A DNA stretch of 64,000 nucleotides, from the NCBI GenBank assembly GCA_015698045.1, contig BLAL01000074.1, forward strand, positions 124,001 through 188,000, in the 5' to 3' direction. Numbering within the stretch: the stretch's first letter is position 1; every line of letters begins with the position of its first letter. The position numbers and the translations under genes were made by a program. The DNA comes from Rhizophagus clarus. Its lineage: Eukaryota > Glomeromycota > Glomeromycetes > Glomerales > Glomeraceae. Under the pieces are notes generated by a model that was given only the letters and a program-made list of their open reading frames with translations, was not told the DNA's origin and ran no database searches. Of this stretch, positions 35,236-46,500 are shown piece after piece.

Positions 35236-37308
35236 TTAATATAACCTTCCGTAGTTATACGTAGTAGCAATAGGTCCAAATTTATCTGGCACTTCAATGT
35301 TTTTTCCAAGATGTTTATCCAGTTTGTCAATAAGTGAATAAGGAAATGGAATTTCACGTCCAGTTGGTTTAGAAACATCGTCAAGTCTTTTCATTTGTTC
35401 AGGTGTCAATCTAAAAAATAATTTTTTTTTTTTTGTAGAATAAAAATGAAAAAAAAATTTTTTTTTTTTTTTGAATATTTATCATAATACTTACTTGAAT
35501 TCAAGTGATTCAAGATTTTCTTCTAGCTGAGTAACTGTTCTAGCACCAATTATAGGAGAAGTAATACCAGGTTTTTGCTGAATCCAATTCGTGACGACCT
35601 GGAAAAAAATTTAATATTCAATTGTTGAAAATGTTAAAAAAACAATACAGTAGTTTTAATGGTTGATACCTGAACAGGAGATCTACCAATCTCTTTTGAA
35701 ACAGCAATGACTTCATCTAAAATTTCCCAATTCTTTTCATCTTTTGAATGACTTGTAACTGATCGACCGCGATAATCGGATTTTAAATTAGTGGTTGATT
35801 CCCTCGTATATTTTCCAGTAAGAAAACTATTATAAATAATTAAAACATAAAATAATTAATACGATAAATTATATTTTAATACAAAAAAGCATCAATAATT
35901 AATATTTACCCTTCGGCAACGATGCCCCATGGAAGAATTCCAACCTAAAAGTTTTTATATAGACTTAAAATCCTTATGTATAATTCAAATATACTGTAGT
36001 ATAAATGGGAATTTATACACACATCAAGTTCAGCACAAGCAGGTTGTAAGTCAAATTCTAGCGATCGGTCTAACAAACTATAACGCGTTTGAAGTCCGAT
36101 GAAAGGGCTAAATAGAATTGATAAAAATACGTTAACATCAATATCTACAAGTTAAATTATTATAATTTTGTACCTCCACCCACGTAATTCTGCAATTGTA
36201 TTGGAACGAGTGAGTACCCAGGACGGAACATCGCTTGCGGCAATATATAAAACCTATTTTTATTTTATTTTTTTTACTTTTTTTTAATATCTATTTAAAT
36301 AACTCGAGCAAACACTATAAAAATATTAGTTATTTACTTTTCCACTTCGAACGACGTCATCTAATGATCTCATGATTTCTTCAATCGGAGTTCGATACTC
36401 AAAAGCATGAACGTATAAAATATCAATATAACTCATATTTAATCGTTTCAAACTCTCATTTAAATTTTCTACAAGACTTTTTCGATGATTTCCTCCTATA
36501 TATTTAGTAGTCTTCGATTAACATAAAAAAAATATTTAATAACGTATTTATGAATAGTTTATTATTTTACCGAAATTCGGATTTAATCTCTTATCTGGCT
36601 GCATAGCTGTTGTGTTAACTAAAAAAAAGTCCCGAAGATTATTAAAATTCCGAATTTTAATCGTATTATGTGGGTAATTCATGATACATACTCGTATATT
36701 TTGTTGCAACCACAACATCAGATCGTTTATCGGAAACATAATCTCCAAGGAATCGTTCACTCTAAGTATTTTATTAATGAATGTTAATAAAATTGAATTG
36801 CCCAAACAGTAATTAAAATTTCTATTACTTACTTCACCAAAGTTGTAAATGTTGGCAGTATCTAAAGATTCATATATTACATATATCATAAAATAATGAT
36901 ATTTTCTATAATACTAAATCGAGTGATTGCGTAACTAGAAAACTTACCAAAAAAATTTCCACCTTTTTCGTAATAAAGATCAAAAACTTTTTTCGCTTCT
37001 TCTTTGTTAGAACCTATTCCCTATTTGTATAGTGTTAAATATTTAGACATTCAGAAACCTTTTTTTTTTTTTCTAATTTCTTAATCATCAATTTAATTAA
37101 TATATTCAACTTACCCATTGTTCACCAAAAGTCTTCGATATACAGTCTATGTTAACAAATTATATTTATAATAATATTGGCTAGCTTACAAGAATAATCT
37201 TACCGTAGTACCAAGACACAATGGAGAGACTCGCAGTCCACTACGCCCCAATAAGACATAATCGTCGAGTCCTTTAATTATTTTTGTAGACGAAGTATCT
37301 TGAGCCAT
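35236..37308 (-). CDS. Aldo/keto reductase, 378 aa, 13 exons
   Basis: Exons (high to low): 37308-37204, 37132-37115, 37020-36948, 36861-36833, 36761-36692, 36618-36571, 36495-36338, 36253-36174, 36107-36023, 35944-35910, 35826-35670, 35598-35495, 35410-35236; every junction keeps frame and the spliced length is exactly 379 codons. The protein is a (beta/alpha)8 NADPH-dependent oxidoreductase of the aryl-alcohol-dehydrogenase-like branch: YVLLGRSGLRVSPLCLGTT, then TFGEQWGIGSNKEEA, FFDTANIYNFGE. The catalytic tetrad is readable as Asp66, Tyr71, Lys96 (VVVATKYT) and His144 (LYVHAFEY). NADP-site segments GFLTGKYTRES and TSPIIGARTVTQLEENL follow. The end LTPEQMKRLDDVS...GRLY is usual. Substrate is an aldehyde or ketone, not identifiable. 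Exon 2 is only 18 nt and exon 4 only 29 nt. Cytosolic; no signal peptide. Confidence 0.95.
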
Positions 37309-38030
37309 TTTTCAAAGATAAAAATTTATTTTAATTTATATTTGGATTTAAATATTTGTTAGCTTCTTTTCTAGTTTCTACAAACTAACTAATTTGTCTT
37401 TTTGATTTTCCAGCGAATAAATTTTTGCCCACATTATTTTTAAAAAAAAATGATAAACTGAAGATGATACAAAATGAGACGAAATAGCAGTGATTTAACC
37501 CCCTAGCAATTAATTTTTAATGACGATTGCAACTAAGGGGTAGGTACATCATTGAAAAACGTGATTGAATTTCAAATCTTAATTTACATCACGAGGAAAT
37601 TACATGCATATAAAAGCTATACCCGTACAGGACGGACATACGGTTATATAGAATTATTAATACAACTTAATCTTATTTATTTAACAAAGGAGGATTTTTT
37701 ATTTAAAAATAATAAAAAATTTAGAGTAAATGGTGACAGGAATGTTTTAAATGTTTTAAAGGTTATAATATATTAATTTTCTTGTAATTTGAAAAGAAAC
37801 TTTCTATTAATAAAATTTTGCAAGTTTGTACTCAGTTTATCAAAAAAATCTTTTTTTATTTTCATTCAAAGTTTCAAACGTAAAAAATTTGTAGTCACAT
37901 GATGTAAATTTTATTAATTTTACAAATTTTACCCGGTGAAATTCATCCTGATGAAATTTACCCCAGGTGAATTTAATCCCTGGCGAGCGTTAAAATTTTC
38001 CTTTTATTAATATTGTTTTTTAAAGGTTAT
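37309..38030. other. Intergenic, nothing recognised
   Basis: AT-rich upstream region of the reductase; a degenerate GGTGAAATTCA/GGTGAATTTAATCCC doublet lies near 37930-37985. Confidence 0.4.
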
Positions 38031-38418
38031 GGTACAAAATCTCAAAACTAAAAATCCCGACACTCAAAATCCCAACAGGTATAATCCTGATAGGTATAAA
38101 ATCCTGATAGGTCAAAATCCTGACAGGTGATAATTTTTTTGTTAATAAATTTAATTTATTGCTTTATTTACTTTATCCTAAGTAACTTCCTTTGCTCGTT
38201 TCGCTCGCGTGTTTTTTTACCTAACACCTTCTAACCCTAACCCTAACCTCTAAACCCTAAGTAACTCCTATCTTATGCTAATAAAAAATATTAATGACCT
38301 GTCGGGATTTTACACCTATTGGGATTTTGTACCTGCCAGGATTTGGCCTATCGGGGATTTTGACGGTTGGGATGTTGGGGTGTTAGGATTTGAGTTTCAG
38401 GATTTCGGATGGCTCCCG
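38031..38418. repeat. Foldback-type repeat made of GTCGGGATTTT units (copy 2) with telomere-like core
   Basis: The left arm is made of AAATCCCGAC/AAATCCTGAYAGGT units (38036-38130). The right arm (38298-38418) holds the inverse units CCTGTCGGGATTTTACACC, GCCAGGATTTGG, TTTCAGGATTTCGGATGGC. The centre contains CTAACCCTAACCCTAACC (38231-38248) and a second TAAACCCTAAG. It shares arms and centre with 10994-11225. No coding capacity. Confidence 0.7.
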
Positions 38419-39628
38419 TTTTTAAAAATACTTGTGAAGAAATAGATGTCTTTGAGAAAAACTGTACTACATTTATTTTTCAATTTTACAGTGTGGTTTC
38501 AGTGTCTAAATAAACAAGAAGTTTAAATGAAGTTGTTCAGCAGGTATGGGCCCACTCAAACATTAATTTTATTAAATTTAATATTAATAATGACATCAAT
38601 ACTTTTATATATGTAATTACTTTTGTTTTTACACTTTATGGCATATTTTTAGCATTTTTTTTTAAAATAAATAGGTCTTGGAAATTTAGATATTAATTTT
38701 CATTATGTTAGTTTTGAATATTTATAAAATAATTAGTGTTTTTATGTGCCTTTCATTAAAAATAATGTTATTTGTTAATTAAAATTGATTTTGTTTTAAT
38801 AAATGTAAAAGTATTGATTTATAAATAAATGTGTTAACAAAAAATTTATTTAAAATAAATTATAAATTATTTTATTTGTTTTATAAAATTTTTTTTAAGT
38901 TAAATGTTACAGTACGCGCGAAACAATTTTCCAAATTAAAACACACATTTGCTGTCGTAAAGATCACGTACAAAATTAGTAAGTAAAAAAATTTTATCTT
39001 ACGTTCCGCGCCTTTATTTAAAGAGGAGTAACATAATTGCCACTTTACGTTGCGTACTTAGCCAATTTACGGTACGCACTTGTTACCTACCGTTGTCATC
39101 TGAAAGGCACAGTATGATATCATACCGAAAGAATTCTGCAACTACATACTAGCCGATTATGCCATGAACAGTAATACTCTGATTTCACGTTCGCATGGAA
39201 TCTTTCTCCATTTCAGTGTTCATGTGAACATTTGCTACTATCACCAAGGTCTCCGCTTAAGGTCACTTTTAAAGCTTTGTAATAAAAGAGTCAGATCTTA
39301 GAAAAAATTGCAAATTTCAAGATAAATGTATTTTAATAGATGAGCATATGGTTAGCTGCTTCTATTGGTTGAAGTTTTCATAACTCCCATAAAGATGTAC
39401 AGTATATCATTTCCATTTTTAAACTTCCTCCGAGACAATGAGTATGCTAACGACAATGATCATCGACAAACTCCATAAAGATGTGCATATGGTTAATGGA
39501 ATAGGTGTAGTTAAGAACCAAATTAAATTAATTCTCCAATATGTAAAAGACATCTTTTAAGGACAATCACGTCGATGAGGAATATAATCAGTTCAGAAAT
39601 AGGGCGGCAATCGATAACGAAATTCGAA
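38419..39628. other. Intergenic upstream of the microexon gene
   Basis: No gene seen. GC-richer patches at 38915-39130 contain TACGYGC/GTACGCAC words. The last 100 bp before the gene hold its promoter. Confidence 0.4.
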
Positions 39629-39636
39629 TATTTAAA
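39629..39636 (+). promoter_or_regulatory. Probable TATA element of the microexon gene
   Basis: GAATATTTAAAGGACTCC resembles the CTTTATATAAAGGATCAT of the F-box promoter at 31055. It lies 94-101 nt before the ATG, similar to the spacing at other genes here. Confidence 0.4.
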
Positions 39637-39729
39637 GGACTCCTTTTTCCCAAGTCTGAGGAATAAGCAAATCACCTAACAAATATAAAAAAAAAGCGAA
39701 ATTTAACAAGAATCAACTGAAAAGCAAAA

Positions 39730-41398
39730 ATGAGATTCATTATTTTCCTTCTTATTTCAATTGCCTTAGCTGTTGCTGCTTCAGCTTCACCAAGTCCTAG
39801 AATTGCGCGTGGTAAGTGCTTCATCAATTACGATAATATTATTGAAAAAAAATTTTAATTTTTTTTTTTAATTCATTTGAAATAATAAATAGACGGAACT
39901 CTAATGGAAAGAGGTACGTTCTTTTATTAGTGTTATTTCAAATAAGATATCATAAATATTAATATGATACTTTCTAATTTTTAAATAGACTGTATGTATC
40001 TCCATTATAATTAATATTGCATTTAATATTATATATTTTAAAAATTTGACCGAGAATTTTCATTTTATTTAAATGATAATAAATAAACAGGGTGTAAGTA
40101 TTTCATTATTATTACTATTATGACGATATTGTTTTTTGAAAAATATTAACTGTTATTAATCTGTTGTATTTAAATAAATAGGCGGTAAGGGTTATCTCTT
40201 ATAGTTATTATTGTTATGCTTTATTATTCCGAAAACATTTTTAAAACTGTTGATTTTTCATTTTATTATTATTTAATAAAAATAGAAGGTAAGTATCATC
40301 ATTACATTATTTATTGTACTCAATATCCATGGTTTTGAAAAATATTAACCGTTAAAATCTACATTTTATTAAATGATAAATAAATAGGATGTAGTAAGTA
40401 TTATTATTATTAACGCAATGTCATTGTTTTCGAAAAATATTAACCGCTAATTCTTATTTTGATCTAAATATTACATAGCTGGTAAGTTATTATCATTATC
40501 ATTATTATTATTAGAATATCATTGTTTGAAAAGTTAATAACCGTTAAATTTATTTATTTAGATTGTAAGTATAATATTACCATTTAACATCATTGTTTCT
40601 AAAAAAAAGGATATTAACTGTTAATTTTATTCGATTTTAATTAATATAAATAGGCGGTAAGTATTATCATTATAATTTTACTTAGTATTATTGTTTTTTA
40701 AGAAAATTATTAACCGTTAATTTTATTTATCTAAAATGATACAAATAGTGGGTATGTATTATCACTTACTGTATTATTATAGTTAATGATTTCTTAATAT
40801 TATATTAATTTTGTTAATTTAATTTATTTCTTTTATTTTCAATAATATAGGCCGTAAGTATTGTTCTTAGTCAATGTTATAATTGTTGTTTACGAAAATT
40901 CACAGAGAAATAATTTATCACATCGTTGATGTTTCATTTACTTAAAAATAACAAATAGGTTGTAAGTATCAATCATTACTATTATTGTTAATTACTCAAT
41001 TCGATAAAAATATTAATCGCTAAATTTATTTTTTATTTATTTATAAATAGGTCGTAAGTATTATATTATTAACGTTTCATATCATTTTTTTTTTTTTGAA
41101 AATACTAACTGTAAATACTGTTGATTCTATTTTATTTAAAATAGAAAACTGTAAGTATTATCATTATCATAATTGTTATTACACTCAATATCAAATACTA
41201 ATCGTCTAATTTCATTTTATTTTAAATAATAGGCTGTAAGTATTATTTACCATTATAATTACATTCGCTTTAAAAATATTAACCGTCAATTTTATTTTTA
41301 TTTTAATTATAATAATTAGGCTGTAAGTATTATTATTATTATTGCGCTCAATATCGTTGTGTTTTAAAAATATTAATCGTTATTTTAAATACATAGAA
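39730..41398 (+). CDS. Secreted Cys-rich peptide, 51 aa, encoded by 18 exons including 15 microexons of 3 or 6 nt
   Basis: Exon 1 39730-39811 encodes a signal peptide (MRFIIFLLISIALAVAASAS then PSPRIAR); exon 2 39893-39913 adds DGTLMER. Then come 3-nt exons at 39989, 40091, 40182, 40286, a 6-nt exon 40388-40393, 3-nt exons at 40479, 40562, 40654, 40749, 40851, 40969, 41051, a 6-nt exon 41145-41150, and 3-nt exons at 41233 and 41320. The last exon starts at 41397 and supplies AA to finish a split TAA stop. Contents in order: ACT GGT GCG AAG GATGTA CTG ATT GCG TGG GCC GTT GTC AAAACT GCT GCT. Joined after the phase-1 G they read DWCEGCTDCVGRCQNCC then stop. Each microexon sits between (A)ATAG/TTTAG/CATAG and GTAAGT/GTATGT/GTAAGG. 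All 17 introns are phase 1, 75-115 nt, and most share an AATATTAACCGTTAAT core. Six Cys follow Trp (C-x2-C-x2-C-x3-C-x2-CC). A Kex2/furin-like RIAR precedes the mature part. Receptor or role unknown; an apoplastic peptide or effector-like protein is possible. Confidence 0.85.
39992..41396 (+). repeat. Tandem array of related introns (about 80-115 bp units)
   Basis: Successive introns repeat the order GTAAGTATTATTATTATTA, then an AT-rich stretch with ATCATTGTTTTTGAAAA, then AATATTAACCGTTAAT (variants TATTAACTGTTAAT, ATTAATCGCTAAAT, ATACTAACTGTAAAT, CTAATCGTCTAAT), then TTTATTTTATTTAAATRATA and AATAG. The TTAAC/CTAAC element is placed where a branch point is expected. Units are diverged but clearly alike. 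The bases between AG and GTAAG are the coding microexons of the gene above. Confidence 0.8.
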
Positions 41399-42553
41399 AC
41401 GAATCGTCCTTCCTATTTTGAGAATAGGAACGTCCAAAGGCTCCGATACATCCTGCTTTAATAATTTCTCCTTTCTTTATTTTTCTTGTACTTTTTTTTT
41501 TACAATTGATATTTATACAACGATCTTTCAAAATTATTCTTGAAGAATAATTCACATCTATTTTTTTTTTAAAGTACAACGACCTTTCAAATTCATGTTT
41601 AACTTTTTTTTAAAAAAATTCGTATTCAAACTTATTAATATATTAATATAATAATAAAATTGTGATCTTACAATTAATATAATAATAAAATTATAACCCT
41701 TTAATTATAAGAAATTTAAATTTATTAGTTCAAATTGTGTAAATAATACTATAATACTATAAGTTTTTCTTATAATAAATAAGATTCGCAACTTCTGTAT
41801 TTTTTTTCAGCAAATTTAATCGATTTAAAATGTAACTTTTGTAATCTACTAATTAGTTTAGTGACTAATAAAAGTACTATGGTAATACAGAAGGGAAAAT
41901 GTGTCAAAAAAATATGCTAATGGTTTATTTAGTTAGATCATATAATGATAAGCAAAGTCTATTATATATACTTCGTCTTTATTGGTTGCAAATGTAAAGA
42001 GACTTCACGATTATTATATGACACAGTATGTTACCAGTTACCTTATTTTCTGGTCTGGCTTATCAATTCAACCTTTACGGTCATGGCACCGTAAGTATAT
42101 ATAGACTTAACTAGGATATGCGTTTTATTTTAGGGGACTTCGTCCCCTATCATTGTTAGCCAATAAGATGGTTTGCGGGCATGAGATATTTAAATAAAAG
42201 TTGTATGATGCAATGTAAAATTTGTGTAATCACTTCTATAACTTATTTAAAATTGTTGAATGGCATTTAATAGTATAGAACTGATTTCTATCTATATTTA
42301 TTTTAATGGTTTTTTTAAACCATATAATAAAAAAAAGTTAGTCTATTAATATTTTTAATGGTTTATTAAAATTATTAGTCATTTGGCTAGTTTTTAAACC
42401 AAATGTATGTTTAAAAATTATTTTTTAACAGTTTATTAAACCGAATAATTGAAAAAAAAATTATTTTTTTATGTGCTTATTAGACTGAAATAATTAATAA
42501 TTTATTTTTTTATCAGTTTATTATTAAACTGAATATTAATAATTAGTTTATTA
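41399..42553. other. 3' flank of the microexon gene, AT-rich
   Basis: Holds a short tandem duplication at about 41640-41700 (ATTAATATAATAATAAAATT with GTGATCTTAC) and a perfect hairpin TAGGGGACTTCGTCCCCTA at about 42132-42150. No gene is seen. Confidence 0.5.
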
Positions 42554-42748
42554 TTGCGGGTTGCAGAAATCTGTGATGAAAATAATCATGTATTAAAATT
42601 ATTCACGATTATTTTCTATTATTTTTTCAATTATTTGCGATTATTTTCTTTTTAGTCTAGTCAGCTGATCAAAACAACCAAATATAAAATAGTCAAAATA
42701 ATTAAATACGTGATTATTTTTATGATCACAGATTTCTTCAACCCGCAA
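42554..42748. mobile_element. Foldback MITE, 195 bp, TA-flanked
   Basis: Left end TTGCGGGTTGCAGAAATCTG TGATGAAAATAATCA; the inverse of the right end begins TTGCGGGTTGAAGAAATCTG TGATCATAAAAATAATCA. Alignment continues for about 60 bp with small gaps. TA lies on each side (42552-42553 and 42749-42750), compatible with a Tc1/mariner-type target, though the AT-rich context makes that weak. Confidence 0.7.
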
Positions 42749-43436
42749 TAATAAACAGAATAATTAAAAAAATAATTTTTTTAATAGTAAATTGAACACA
42801 TACTTAAAAAACAATAAACTTATTTATTTATTATTTTAATGGTTTATTGAACCGGATAATTAAAAAAAAATAATAATTTTTTTTGGTTTATTAAATTGAA
42901 TAATTAATAATTACATTCAGTTTTTTAAACTGAAATTAATAGTCTATTTTTTAAAATAAATTATTAATCCATTAAAAAAAACTTATGATCCGTTAAAAAA
43001 TAAATTATCCATTATTTCAGTTCAAATAAGCAAGTAAAAAATTGATTAATTTTTTTAATTATCTGGATTAATAAATAAACTGTTAAAAAAATATTACCTA
43101 CTTTGATAATTAAAAAAATGTTTTAATAATAATGTAACAAAAATTGTATTTCTTTTTTAACATTTTTTGTAATTGTTCTAATAAAAAAAAAACCTTAAAA
43201 GTTATTAAAAGTTAATTGTTTTTTATTAATTGTTTCTAAAAATGATACTAATCATTTATTTATTAACCGTTTTTTAACAAAAAATGATATTAATACTTTT
43301 TCTATTAATTCTTTTTAAAAAATATTTTATTTTAATCGTTTTTAATAAATGATTTTAACATTTTTATTTAATTTTTATTAATTGTTTTAATAAAGAATAA
43401 TCATATTATTATTTTCAGTTTATTAATCATTTATTA
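42749..43436. other. Low-complexity TTTATTAA-rich DNA
   Basis: Degenerate reiteration of TTTATTAA(AC)YGAATAATTAA words with both orientations mixed; no gene. Confidence 0.6.
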
Positions 43437-43568
43437 GTAAATTATTATTATTTTTATTAATCATTTTTAGTAAATTATTATTATTTTTATTAATCATTTT
43501 TAGTAAGTTATTATTATTTTTATTAATCATTTTTGGTAAATTATTATTATTTTTATTAATCGTTCTTA
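43437..43568. repeat. 33-bp tandem repeat, four units
   Basis: GTAAATTATTATTATTTTTA TTAATCATTTTTA units begin at 43437, 43470, 43503 and 43536 with single-base changes. Confidence 0.9.
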
Positions 43569-43599
43569 ACGTTAATAATTTTATTAACTGTTAATCGGT

Positions 43600-46500
43600 T
43601 TTAATTAATTATTATTATTTTTATTAATCGTTTTTGGTTGTGGGATTTCCAAATATTTAGCTTAAGGAGAAGAGATAGCTTACAAAACTTTGAAGGCAGT
43701 AATTTGCAGCTGATACTTTGGAGGGCTGGACTAAAGAATTTTGTAAAAATGCTGGTGAAACTAAAGGTACAAAAACCTTTACATGTTAAATAAAAGCAAT
43801 GGTCAGTAGAAGAGAGGAAAGAAGTGTTTGATGGTTTAAAACACCATGAAAAAATTGGGTTATGTCTATAAATTGTGTCAAAGACATCTAGTGTGAGCAT
43901 GTTACATTGACTGCATATAGTTGCTATTAATTCCATTGTAAAGTTTTTCAATAAGGGTTTTAAGTTGTGTAAGGCCTTAGGATAAAGCCATAAGTGTGTG
44001 TTAATTTCAAGTACATTTGAGCAGTGCCAACAAAAAAGACACTCAAAGAAAATATTAGAATAGTATCTATTCATGATATCTATTGTAGGTAGTGTGTTGC
44101 AACAGTTTTTAATCTGCCATGAGCGGAATTTTGTTAATTTTTGTCTCGTTGAACTGTTGAATGGGTTTTAGGAAAACCATGATTATGTGAATTTTCAGTC
44201 AATTTTGTTGTTATATGTGACCAATTGAAGGTAAAATAAACGATGATAAGCCAAAAATTGGTTTATTGTCTTGATATTAGATATAGATGCAAGTGATTTC
44301 TGAATATTTTAGTCGATAATTGAAGGTGAAGGAATCTCCCAAAGGAATTGGACAAATATAATTCAAGTGTAGAAACTTTCTAAATTAAGACTTAATGGAT
44401 TGATTGCTAATGAGTGAGACAAGGTTGAACCTTCTTGAACTAATTCGTCAGCTTTGTCATTGAAGTAGTCTCCCAAATGGGCTTTGACTTTTTCTAGTTT
44501 AATGATAATTGATTAGAATTAATAATTTTTTCTATTGCTTTCCATATTAGTAGTTGTTGATTTTAAGAAATTTTCATAGTGAGGGTTGGATTGCATGTAT
44601 TTAAATGTGTCTATTATGCATTTTGAGTCAGTTCCAATGATAACATCTGTGTTAGGTAGACAAGTTGCTAAAGCAGTAGCAATTGCTAGTGCTTCTGCTT
44701 TCATTGATGAGAGAAAATTATTGAGTTTACAATTAAATTCATGAATCACATTATCTGGTAGCGTTGGAGAAGTGATGATTCAGCCTAGTCCCATTGACGT
44801 TTCAGTGCAAAAGTTATTGGTACATGAACCATCTGTATAAATAATAATTTTTGAATATGATAAAAGAGTAAAGGCTATATCATTTAAAATAGAAGTCAAA
44901 GAAAAATCTAAACTAAAAAGTGATAGAAAAGAGCAATAATTAAAATTAGAATTAAAAATTTGATGTGAAATGGTAACATGTGTAGAAGAAAAATTTGTAT
45001 TGTTTAAAAGTTGATAAGTAATAGGGTTACTGTTGAGTGAGAATTGACTAATATTAAGATGTTGAATAAAATTGTTATATGCTAGAGTTTGAACTGAAAT
45101 TAGAGGTTTACATAAAAAAGTAAAAGGAACATTCCTTGGCAGGATAGATTTGATATGTTAATATAAATTTTGAGGCGGTTAGATGTTTTGATTGTAATTG
45201 TATGATCTAATGGTACGTAGATCACATATTTCTGGTGAAATGGTCCTCTATAGTATTGATAAAAGAGTTTACAATGGTTGCAAGGAACTAACGGTTGTAT
45301 TCTTGAATGAGATGAGTTATTAAAATTTTAATGTTGCATATTAAATGGTAACCAGTGTTCTATATAAATCATAGTTTTTGTATCAGAAATAAAAATGTAT
45401 TCTAGAATTTTTCCTATAACCATATCATTTATCAAAACATCCCAGTAAGCAAGCCAAGCATTTTTGACTTTTTGCAAAGAGGCATTTAGTTTTCTTTTTA
45501 CTTTAGGTCTATTAGAGTTGATTACTTGCATTAGTAAAGATGGTAGGGTAATTGATAGTTGAAGTGTGCCTGGTGAGATGATGATTGTGTTGATTAGGTG
45601 TTGATACCATTGTGGTTTTGGACCTTGTTTTTTTTTAGAATTGATTTGATTTCCATCCATGTTATAATATGTTGTGCTAATTTTTTGTTATTTAAGAAAT
45701 AATTTAAAATAGGAAAATTTCCACTTTTGGTTATAAATTGTGAAATCAAGTTTAGTTCTACATTGTAATATTTGAGTAAGTGAATTAATTTGTCAAAATT
45801 ATTAAAAATTTTTGTTGTGTTAGCATTGTTAGGATTTTAAAAATATTTGAGGTTAGAGGACTATTTGCTTGTGCTAAAATAAGCAATGCTTTGGATTTAA
45901 TTTGTAAATTGAAACAATTGGGAAAGGATGGTGAAAAGGGTGAATGGATAATATTATTTATAATTGATTTTGATAAAGCACTAATTGATTTAAATAAGCT
46001 TCTCAATTTAATATTAATAAAAGAAATGGTGGCATTAGATAAAGTTATGTTTTGAGATAAGTATTCTATTTGTGGATATATTACATGATTGATAATATAT
46101 GTGACATATCTGCGGTGATTTTTTTCCTTGCTAGCTGGGATACTAGATATGAGATTATGTTTTTGATTTTAGTTTGTGTTTTCGTATTGTTATTAAAGGC
46201 TTTGAAATATGTGCCTAAAATTCGTACGTAGTCTATTTTACTTACTATTTTGACATCAATTAAGTCGTTGCCAAAGAAAATCAAGATTGTGTCAGATTTG
46301 AGTAAATTTTGGTCGTTTGTAAGTAGTCTGGTTTTGGATTTGTTGATTTGATATTTGCTAGGTGATAAAAATTATCAGCGATAGATAACAAGATTTCTAA
46401 ATTATCAATGTGATTTTCAATCCACGTAGTATCATCTAAATAGCCTAAAAGTTTAATATTTTCTTGTAAAGTATAATTATCTGATGATGAAGCTATTGAT

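Noticed and set aside
38231-38248. True chromosome end suggested by CTAACCC repeats
   Set aside because: Only about three units, in the centre of a dispersed foldback repeat that has a second copy, with genes on both sides.
39992-41322. Nested (stwintron-like) or recursive splicing as the explanation of the AG-NNN-GT array
   Set aside because: Recursive sites would leave no coding bases and need not keep frame; here the bases between the sites form an open frame with six Cys and a split stop codon, so coding microexons explain more. Recursive removal remains a possible splicing route, not an alternative annotation.
39812-41396. CRISPR-like reading of the regularly spaced array
   Set aside because: The repeated parts are diverged AT-rich introns with splice signals; there are no identical direct repeats with unique spacers, and the DNA is eukaryotic.
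42132-42150. GGGGACTTCGTCCCC hairpin as a terminator
   Set aside because: A perfect short stem, but intrinsic terminators do not apply to this eukaryote's polymerase II genes; it may be a small repeat.
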